DNA of 5,682 nt from CAYTCZ01 sp964436315 (GTDB lineage Bacteria; Actinomycetota; Thermoleophilia; Gaiellales; Gaiellaceae), in contig CAYTCZ010000197.1 in assembly GCA_964436315.1 (NCBI GenBank), positions 1-5,682 of the forward strand. Direction: 5' to 3'. The notes beneath the pieces are model-generated. The model saw nothing but the letters and a program-made list of their open reading frames with translations, was not told where the DNA came from and did no database searches. Positions 1 through 4,875 of the stretch are shown here, piece after piece (position 1 is the first letter of the stretch; every line of letters begins with the position of its first letter). A program made the position numbers and the translations under genes.

Positions 1-186
1 GCGGTCATCGACAAGATCGAGGTGAAGACGCTCGGCGAGCTCTCACCGCGGGAGATCGAGCACGACAACCCGGAGATTCGACGACCGGACGAAATGGCGA
101 CGTTTCTCAGCCAGCTCTACAACCGTCCCGTCGGAATGGACGACACGGTGACGGTCATCCGGTTTTCGGAGATTCAAAAGTCTTAG
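1..186 (+). CDS. C-terminal part of a probable ASCH-domain (PUA-like) protein, 5' end outside window
   Basis: The first reading frame is open from base 1 and ends at a TAG at 184-186, giving 61 C-terminal residues (AVIDKIEVKTLGEL to FSEIQKS). The pattern of a 'LGELSPREIEHDNPEIR' segment, a short helix (DEMATFLSQLY) and a closing strand 'DDTVTVIRFSEI' resembles the C-terminus of ASCH-domain proteins. These are small PUA-like beta-barrels thought to bind RNA or nucleotides. The match is to remembered family style, not to a catalytic motif, and the N-terminal half that would carry the diagnostic residues is missing. The gene converges on the zinc-ribbon gene and their stop codons overlap (bases 183-186), so there is no room for an intergenic terminator. 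A hypothetical protein of another fold remains possible. Confidence 0.6.
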   Translation, partial: AVIDKIEVKTLGELSPREIEHDNPEIRRPDEMATFLSQLYNRPVGMDDTVTVIRFSEIQKS

Positions 187-473
187 CGGTCGCCCTCTCG
201 CCCGGGCCGACGAATCGGCCCTCCGAACTTCGTCGGCGGCCGCAGTAATCCACCGCACGCCTCGCACTCCACGGCGAAGATAGAGGTGAAGCGAGCGTCG
301 CAACTCGGACAACGGTGCCGCATCTCGCCGCCGCAGGCGGGACACCTCGACGGAAGCTCCTTCTCAAACTCATCGAAGTACCGCAAGCCGTGGCCACAGT
401 CCAAACAGAATGCGGCCCAATCGCCGAGCGTCTTGCGCCGCTCTTCTCGAAGCCAATCCCCGGCCTTTCGCAT
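183..473 (-). CDS. small zinc-ribbon protein of unknown function
   Basis: This 96-residue protein starts at ATG (473-471, complement) and ends with TAA (185-183). It has four CxxC pairs: CLDC (about residues 23-26), CPAC (44-47), CPSC (55-58) and CEAC (70-73). This spacing would make two zinc ribbons, probably each formed by two pairs. The N-terminus (MRKAGDWLREERRKTLGDWA) is a charged helix, and the C-terminus is Arg/Gly/Pro-rich and basic. No signal peptide or membrane segment is visible, so it is probably cytoplasmic. A role in nucleic-acid or protein binding is the usual inference for such proteins, but I do not recognise a specific family; a resemblance to DUF2321-like proteins is only an impression. 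It is divergent from the E1 alpha gene (46 bases between chosen starts) and convergent with the upstream gene. The regular Cys pairs argue strongly that this strand is the real coding strand. No Shine-Dalgarno site precedes the ATG. Confidence 0.78.
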   Translation of the reverse strand: MRKAGDWLREERRKTLGDWAAFCLDCGHGLRYFDEFEKELPSRCPACGGEMRHRCPSCDARFTSIFAVECEACGGLLRPPTKFGGPIRRPGREGDR

Positions 474-480
474 GGCTATC

Positions 481-486
481 AGCGTA
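481..486 (-). promoter_or_regulatory. candidate -10 element for a leaderless zinc-ribbon transcript
   Basis: On the minus strand the hexamer TACGCT (complement of 481-486) fits the TANNNT pattern. It lies 7 bases before the ATG of the zinc-ribbon gene, which itself has no Shine-Dalgarno site. That spacing is what leaderless transcripts in actinobacteria show. The best -35 candidate, 17 bases further upstream, matches TTGACA at only 3 of 6 positions. This is a weak prediction because TANNNT occurs often by chance. Confidence 0.22.
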
Positions 487-504
487 AAGGCCGTCGGCTA
501 CAGT

Positions 505-513
505 GAGAGGAGA
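505..513 (+). promoter_or_regulatory. Shine-Dalgarno site that decides the E1 alpha start
   Basis: The purine run GAGAGGAGA contains AGGAG (508-512), followed by a 7-base spacer and the GTG at 520. It supports GTG 520 as the E1 alpha start over the in-frame ATG at 472 and over still longer starts, which have no comparable site. Confidence 0.7.
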
Positions 514-519
514 TTCTCC

Positions 520-1566
520 GTGGCAATCGCTCGCGAGGCAGACCCGCTTAGTTCGCTCCACGAAGTGAGAGAGGCAGGCCTCGATCGAGAGGACCTCCTC
601 GGCATCTACCGCAACTTGCTTATCACCCGCGGCATCGAGGAGCGCGGCCACATCCTCTACAAGCAGGGCAAGATCCCTGGGAGTTTCTACACCGGGCGGG
701 GGAACGAGGCCGCAGCCGTCGGCGTTGCGACGGCAATGAGACCCGAGGACGTAGGAACCCCAACGCAACGAGACATGGGCGTCCATGTGGCGCGCGGAAC
801 TGAGCCGTGGCGGATCCTGGCCCAGTTCATGGGGCGAGTCGACGGACCAACGCGAGGGCGAGACGGAAACATCCACTTCGCCGACTTCCGTCTCAACTTG
901 ATCGCGATGGTCAGCCATCTGCCGGCGATGCTTCCGGTCGTCGTTGGTTGCGGACTCGCGTTCCGGATTCGCCAGGAACCGCGTGTGGCAGTCGGTTGGT
1001 TCGGCGAGGGCGGTTCGGCTCGGGGGGACGCCCACGAAGCCATGAACTTCGCAGCCGTGCGCCGGCTACCCGTGGTGTTCATCTGCGACAACAACCAGTG
1101 GGCGTACTCGACACCGACCCACCTCGAGTATGCCGTCGAGCACATCGCGGATCGTGCTGCTGCCTACGGGTTCGAGGGGATCGTGGTCGACGGCACCGAC
1201 GCGCTCGCCGTCTATCGCGAGGCGAAGCGGGCAATCGAGAAGGCGCGTGAGGGAGGCGGACCGACGCTCGTCGAATGCGTCACCCTGCGCATGGAGGGTC
1301 ACGCCGTACACGACGACGCCTTCTACGTCCCCAGAGAGATGTTCGAAGAATGGGCAAAGCGCGACCCGATCGAGCGGTTCCGCTCGTGGCTGCGCGACAA
1401 TGCTTCCCTGACAGAGGACGAAGAAGACCGGATCGGATCCGATGTGAAGAAGCTGCTGGCCGAAGCGGTGACGAAGGCGGAAGCAAGCCCTGAGCCGGAT
1501 CCGGCCACCCAAGCCGACGGCGTCTACGCGGATCCCGAGGAGCTCGACACGCCACATCACATGTGA
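520..1566 (+). CDS. 2-oxoacid dehydrogenase E1 component, alpha subunit (ThDP-dependent)
   Basis: This 348-residue protein is the alpha subunit of the alpha2beta2 E1 of a pyruvate or branched-chain 2-oxoacid dehydrogenase complex. It binds thiamine diphosphate and decarboxylates the 2-oxoacid with the beta subunit in the cytoplasm. The ThDP/Mg motif spans residues 162-192: GEG (162-164), then DAHEAMNFAAVRRLPVVF, then DNN (190-192). The Asp-to-Glu change (GEG rather than GDG) also occurs in branched-chain E1 alpha subunits. The 'EGHAVHDDAFYVP' segment (259-271) carries the active-site loop His (H261) and the DD pair. Length is normal for the family. The start is set at GTG 520 because of the AGGAG site 7 bases upstream. 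An in-frame ATG at 472 would give 364 residues but lacks a ribosome site and overlaps the start codon of the divergent gene. The E1 beta start lies 7 bases past the stop. pdhA, bkdA or acetoin-type names are all possible, because substrate cannot be read from sequence. Confidence 0.93.
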   Translation: MAIAREADPLSSLHEVREAGLDREDLLGIYRNLLITRGIEERGHILYKQGKIPGSFYTGRGNEAAAVGVATAMRPEDVGTPTQRDMGVHVARGTEPWRILAQFMGRVDGPTRGRDGNIHFADFRLNLIAMVSHLPAMLPVVVGCGLAFRIRQEPRVAVGWFGEGGSARGDAHEAMNFAAVRRLPVVFICDNNQWAYSTPTHLEYAVEHIADRAAAYGFEGIVVDGTDALAVYREAKRAIEKAREGGGPTLVECVTLRMEGHAVHDDAFYVPREMFEEWAKRDPIERFRSWLRDNASLTEDEEDRIGSDVKKLLAEAVTKAEASPEPDPATQADGVYADPEELDTPHHM

Positions 1567-1573
1567 GTGACCG

Positions 1574-2548
1574 ATGGCGACGATGACCTACATTCAGGCG
1601 ATCTCCGAAGGGCTTCGACAGGAGATGCGCCGGGACAAGCGCGTATACCTGATCGGTGAGGACATCGGCGTTTACGGGGGTGCCTTCAAGGTGACTCAGG
1701 GGTTCCAGGAGGAGTTCGGCCCCTGGCGCGTGATCGACGCGCCCCTGTCAGAGACGGCGATCCTCGGCAGCTGCACCGGCGCCGCGCTCATGGGCATGCG
1801 TCCGGTCGCAGAAATGCAGTTCGCGGACTTCATCTCGTGCGGCTGGGACCATCTGGTCACGGTCGCGGCGAAGCAGCACTACCGCGCGGGCACTCCGATC
1901 CCGATCGTGGTTCGTCTTCCGTCAGGAGGCGGTTTCTCGGGCGGGCCATTCCACTCCCAGAATCCCGAATCGAGCTTTGCCCATATTCCCGGTCTCAAGT
2001 GTGTGTGCCCCGCAACGCCCGAAGACGCCAAGGGCCTCATTACGAGCGCGATCGCCGACCCAAATCCGGTCCTGTTCTTCGAGCACAAGCATCTCTACCG
2101 CCGGATCAAGGCCGACGTCTCCGAGGATCGATACGAGGTTCCGATCGGCGAGGCGCGGATCCACCGCGAGGGCGACGACATCACTCTCGTGACCTGGGGG
2201 GCGATGGTTTGGACGGCCGCTGATGCCGCAGAGGCGTTGGCAAGCGAGGGTATCTCGGTTGAGATCATCGATCTTCGGTCGGTGCTTCCCTGGGATCGCG
2301 ACACCGTCCTGAACTCGGTGGCGAAGACGTCAAAAGTACTGGTACTGCACGAGGACACCCGGACGGCCGGCTTCGGAGCCGAGATCGTCGCCACGATTGC
2401 CGAAGAAGCCTTCGAGAGCCTCGACGCGCCGGTCAAACGAATCGCAGCACAAGATACACCGGTACCGTTCGCTCCGGTTCTCGAGAAGGCCTTTCTCCCG
2501 CAAGTCGAAGATGTCGTGGCAGGAGTTCGGGATCTGGCGGACTACTAG
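1574..2548 (+). CDS. 2-oxoacid dehydrogenase E1 component, beta subunit
   Basis: This 324-residue protein is the partner of the preceding alpha subunit and has the full normal length. The N-terminal pyrimidine-binding domain shows GEDIG (28-32), the DAPLSE segment (55-60) with the conserved glutamate E60 that activates the aminopyrimidine ring of ThDP, and the active-site histidine H127 in GPFHSQ. The C-terminal transketolase-type domain follows from about residue 195, with VEIIDLRSVLPWD (229-241) and HEDTRTAGFGAEI (259-271), both typical of this family. The ATG at 1574 is 7 bases after the E1 alpha stop and has only a poor ribosome site, so translational coupling to E1 alpha is likely. A second ATG at 1583 (residue 4) is an alternative start. 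It works with E1 alpha to transfer the acyl group to the lipoyl domain of E2. Pyruvate and branched-chain substrates both remain possible. Confidence 0.95.
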   Translation: MATMTYIQAISEGLRQEMRRDKRVYLIGEDIGVYGGAFKVTQGFQEEFGPWRVIDAPLSETAILGSCTGAALMGMRPVAEMQFADFISCGWDHLVTVAAKQHYRAGTPIPIVVRLPSGGGFSGGPFHSQNPESSFAHIPGLKCVCPATPEDAKGLITSAIADPNPVLFFEHKHLYRRIKADVSEDRYEVPIGEARIHREGDDITLVTWGAMVWTAADAAEALASEGISVEIIDLRSVLPWDRDTVLNSVAKTSKVLVLHEDTRTAGFGAEIVATIAEEAFESLDAPVKRIAAQDTPVPFAPVLEKAFLPQVEDVVAGVRDLADY

Positions 2549-2564
2549 GTCCTAAAGTCAATAC

Positions 2565-2570
2565 GGAGGA
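2565..2570 (+). promoter_or_regulatory. strong Shine-Dalgarno site for the E2 gene
   Basis: GGAGGA lies 9 bases before the GTG at 2580 in a 31-base gap between the E1 beta stop and the E2 start. It fixes the GTG as the start, and the protein then begins MATETLVDVVMPQMG, directly at the lipoyl domain as expected. Confidence 0.8.
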
Positions 2571-2579
2571 GTTTCAGAG

Positions 2580-4019
2580 GTGGCAACGGAAACGCTCGTC
2601 GACGTGGTCATGCCCCAGATGGGCGTGTCGGTTTCGGAGGGGACGATCACGAGATGGATGAAGTCCCCGGGAGACTCGGTCGACGCCGACGAAGTCTTGC
2701 TCGAGATCTCGACCGACAAGGTCGACACCGAAGTACCGAGTCCGGCAGCCGGAGTGGTTCAGGAGATTCTCGTGCAGGAAGGCGAGACCGTCGAGGTTGG
2801 GACCAAGATCGCCACGATCGCCTCCGGAGCCGCCGCAGCCGGGCCGGCTGAGCCCGAAGCGCCAAGCACGCCTGAACCAGTTGCCGCCCAGCCTCCAGAA
2901 GCGCCTGCTGCCCCGGCGCCACCGCCGACGCCACCGCCTCCGGCCGAGCCCGTAACCGAGCCCACCCCCACCGCTCAGGAAGATGGACGCGACGGCGGGA
3001 AGTTTGTCTCGCCGGTCGTCGCTCGGATCGCCTCCGAGCACGGCGTCGATCTGGGAGCAATCCAGGGCACCGGACGCGGCGGTCGAGTCACCAAGAAGGA
3101 CATCCTCTCGTACATCGAAATGCAGAAGGCCCCGCCGGCGGCACCTGCCGAGCCGGTCGTGCCAGCGGCACCGCCAACCCCGGCTCCGACAACCGAACCG
3201 GCCGAGGCGCCACCGAAACCAGCCCCCACGCCGCCCAAGGCCGAGCCAACTCCAGCCCCGCCGAAAGCGGAGCCGACCAAGGCACCCGAGGAGCCCGAGC
3301 TCCTACCAGGCGAGGCAATAGAGCGTATGACGCCGATGCGGAAGGGCATCGCGGAGCACATGCGCCGCTCGCTGGACACGGCCGCCCACGTGACCACCAC
3401 CTTTGAGATCGACATGTCCCGGGTGGTGGAGCTCAGGCAGCGTCTGCGTCGTGAGTATGAGAAGCGACACGGCCTCCGGCTCACCTACTTGCCCTTCATC
3501 GCTCGCGCAACGGTGGCGATGCTCGCCGAGTGGCCCTGGATGAACGCCGAGATTCGCAACGACCAAATCGTGACCAAGAGCTACGTCAACCTTGGCATTG
3601 CCGTCGCGCTCGATGGCGGCAAGGGCTTGATCGTCCCGGTTGTCAAGAACGCCGAGGGAATGAACCTCCTCGGCCTGACGCGCGCGATCATCGAGATCGC
3701 CGACAAGGCTCGAGAGAAGCGACTCGTACCGGATGACGTTCAAGGTGGCACGTTTACGATCACGAACCCGGGCGGCTACGGGGCCATTCACGGAACACCG
3801 ATCATCTCACAGCCCCAGGCGGGGATCCTCGATGTCGAGGCCCTCGTCAAGCGGCCCGTCGTCGTCACTGACGATCAAGGGAACGACGCGATCGCAATTC
3901 GGCCGATGATGAACCTCTGCCTGTCGTACGACCATCGGCTGGTCGACGGTGCCTACGCCGCCCAGTTCATGCGGGATCTCAAGAACGCGCTCCAGAGCTG
4001 GGACGAGAATCAGTACTGA
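2580..4019 (+). CDS. dihydrolipoamide acyltransferase, E2 component of a 2-oxoacid dehydrogenase complex
   Basis: This 479-residue protein forms the core of the complex and transfers the acyl group from its lipoyl arm to CoA. Domains in order: one lipoyl domain (about 5-81) with the lipoylation lysine K47 in STDKVDTEV; a Pro/Ala-rich linker (about 82-139); a peripheral subunit-binding domain (about 142-179, FVSPVVARIASEHGVDL then GTGRGGRVTKKDIL), which docks E1 or E3; a second Pro/Ala/Lys/Glu linker (about 183-245); and the catalytic domain (about 246-475). The catalytic motif is DHRLVDG with H452 and D456, and TFTITNPGGYG (391-401) is the usual strand before it. The start is GTG with a GGAGGA site. 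The protein is the substrate of LipB and LipA encoded next door. No second lipoyl domain is present. Whether it is an acetyl-, branched-chain acyl- or succinyltransferase is open; coupling to a two-subunit E1 argues against the succinyl type. Confidence 0.95.
   Translation: MATETLVDVVMPQMGVSVSEGTITRWMKSPGDSVDADEVLLEISTDKVDTEVPSPAAGVVQEILVQEGETVEVGTKIATIASGAAAAGPAEPEAPSTPEPVAAQPPEAPAAPAPPPTPPPPAEPVTEPTPTAQEDGRDGGKFVSPVVARIASEHGVDLGAIQGTGRGGRVTKKDILSYIEMQKAPPAAPAEPVVPAAPPTPAPTTEPAEAPPKPAPTPPKAEPTPAPPKAEPTKAPEEPELLPGEAIERMTPMRKGIAEHMRRSLDTAAHVTTTFEIDMSRVVELRQRLRREYEKRHGLRLTYLPFIARATVAMLAEWPWMNAEIRNDQIVTKSYVNLGIAVALDGGKGLIVPVVKNAEGMNLLGLTRAIIEIADKAREKRLVPDDVQGGTFTITNPGGYGAIHGTPIISQPQAGILDVEALVKRPVVVTDDQGNDAIAIRPMMNLCLSYDHRLVDGAYAAQFMRDLKNALQSWDENQY
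3231..3284 (+). repeat. tandem 9-residue repeat in the second E2 linker
   Basis: Residues 218-226 (PPKAEPTPA) and 227-235 (PPKAEPTKA) are a tandem pair of 9-residue units, preceded by a degenerate PPKPAPT at 211-217. At DNA level the two 27-base units have diverged at synonymous positions, so the peptide pattern looks maintained rather than freshly duplicated. Such linkers are flexible and extended and let the lipoyl or binding domain swing. Confidence 0.75.
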
Positions 4020-4027
4020 TCTTCAAT

Positions 4028-4051
4028 CGACCGGTGACTCTACCCCGGTTG
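4028..4051 (+). other. small stem-loop just after the E2 stop
   Basis: CGACCGG (4028-4034) can pair with CCGGTTG (4045-4051), with one G-T wobble, across a 10-base loop. No T-tract follows. It shares bases 4049-4051 with the next stem-loop, so the two cannot form together. It could be part of a weak terminator or processing site, or chance in a GC-rich gap. Confidence 0.3.
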
Positions 4052-4067
4052 TCGTCCTGCCCGACAA
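4049..4067 (+). terminator. possible weak terminator hairpin between E2 and lipB
   Basis: TTGTCG (4049-4054) is a perfect complement of CGACAA (4062-4067) around a 7-base loop, and a G-T wobble at 4048/4068 could extend it. It sits 29 bases past the E2 stop in the largest gap of the operon. There is no run of T after it, so a classical intrinsic terminator is not supported. Partial attenuation or an RNA end-protecting hairpin is possible. Confidence 0.25.
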
Positions 4068-4088
4068 TGCATGACACTCCAAGGCCGG

Positions 4089-4094
4089 TAATCT
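4089..4094 (+). promoter_or_regulatory. candidate -10 element for a leaderless lipB transcript
   Basis: TAATCT fits the TANNNT pattern (4 of 6 to TATAAT) and ends 7 bases before the lipB ATG at 4102. No Shine-Dalgarno site precedes that ATG, whereas E1 alpha and E2 have good ones. The spacing suggests a transcript beginning at or near the start codon. I see no convincing -35 box, so the prediction is weak. It would give lipBA its own promoter independent of the dehydrogenase genes. Confidence 0.3.
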
Positions 4095-4101
4095 GACCTT
4101 G

Positions 4102-4875
4102 ATGGCACGTCCGGCCTACCTGTTCGAGCTCGGGCTGACCCCCTACGAGGAGGCGTGGGAGCTCCAGCGGTCACTGGCTGGTGCAGTCTCTCAGGGTGCG
4201 ATTCCCGACACGATCATCACGGTCGAACACCCTGCTGTGATCACCATCGGCCGGCGAACCGATGTCGAGGAGTTGCACGTGCCCGAGACGGCCGACATCC
4301 CCGTGGTGGAGACCAACCGCGGTGGCAAGTCAACGTTCCATGGTCCGGGGCAACTCGTCTGTTATCCGATTCTCGATCTCAACCGGCACGGCCGCGACGT
4401 AAAGCGGTATTGCCGGGATCTCGAGGAGGTCGTTATTCGAACGCTCGGCGAGTTCGGACTCGACGGGATGCGGATCGAGGAGCTCACGGGCGTGTGGCTT
4501 CAGTCTCCGCCGCGAAAGATCTGCTCGATCGGCGTCCACATCTCGAGGTGGGTCACGACGCACGGGTTCGCCCTGAACGTCGACCTCGATACCTCACCGT
4601 TCACCGAGTGGATCACCGCTTGCGGGCTCGATGACGCAACATTCACGACGATGGGCCTCGAGCTGGACAGACCTCTTTCGATCGAGGAGGTCCGACCGCG
4701 AGCGGTCGCTGCAATAGCAGACGTCTTCGACCTGGTACCCGAGCCGGTGCCGGCCGAGGACGGTCACGGGCTCTGGGCACAGCCGATTCACGACCGCGTC
4801 TCAGCCAAGCCGACGCACGGCCAACGCTCAGGCGAGGCACTCGGAGTCGAGCAGGTGGCGGTGGCCAGTGAATAA
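4102..4875 (+). CDS. lipB: octanoyltransferase LipB (lipoyl(octanoyl) transferase)
   Basis: This 257-residue enzyme transfers octanoate from octanoyl-ACP to the lipoyl-domain lysine of E2 and other lipoylated proteins, the first step of endogenous lipoate assembly. The family signature NRGGKSTFHGPGQLVCYPI (residues 72-90) is intact. The catalytic pair is present: K139 in RKICSIGVHI and C174 in ITACGL. The conserved RWVTTHGFALNVDLD stretch lies between them (149-163). The start is ATG 4102, although a TTG at 4099 in frame is possible. The catalytic fold ends near residue 212. The remaining 45 or so residues, up to VAVASE, form a low-complexity tail that makes this protein longer than the 210-230 residues common for LipB. 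It follows the E2 gene after 82 bases, and its stop overlaps the start of lipA by 8 bases. Confidence 0.95.
   Translation: MARPAYLFELGLTPYEEAWELQRSLAGAVSQGAIPDTIITVEHPAVITIGRRTDVEELHVPETADIPVVETNRGGKSTFHGPGQLVCYPILDLNRHGRDVKRYCRDLEEVVIRTLGEFGLDGMRIEELTGVWLQSPPRKICSIGVHISRWVTTHGFALNVDLDTSPFTEWITACGLDDATFTTMGLELDRPLSIEEVRPRAVAAIADVFDLVPEPVPAEDGHGLWAQPIHDRVSAKPTHGQRSGEALGVEQVAVASE
4853..4858 (+). promoter_or_regulatory. ribosome binding site for lipA inside the end of lipB
   Basis: AGGTGG, one mismatch from AGGAGG, is 9 bases before the GTG at 4868. It supports this GTG over the later in-frame GTG at 4889 and ATG at 4916. Confidence 0.5.

Noticed and set aside
476..504. Promoter for E1 alpha with CTATCA, 17-base spacer and TACAGT
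   Set aside because: Transcription would start near 511, inside the Shine-Dalgarno site, and the -35 matches only 3 of 6.
286..519. Longer N-terminus for E1 alpha starting at ATG 286
   Set aside because: It runs antisense through the zinc-ribbon gene, its residues do not look like an E1 N-terminus, and a good Shine-Dalgarno site marks GTG 520.
370..1035. 221-residue open frame on the minus strand across E1 alpha
   Set aside because: It lies opposite a clear E1 alpha gene, has no recognisable motif and is expected as a by-product of high GC.
1066..1560. 164-residue minus-strand frame across the E1 alpha 3' half
   Set aside because: Antisense to strongly conserved E1 alpha residues, with no family signal.
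2975..3484. Minus-strand Gly/Ala/Ser-rich frame opposite the E2 linker
   Set aside because: Its Gly-rich composition is the complement of the Pro/Ala codons of the E2 linker; not a real gene.
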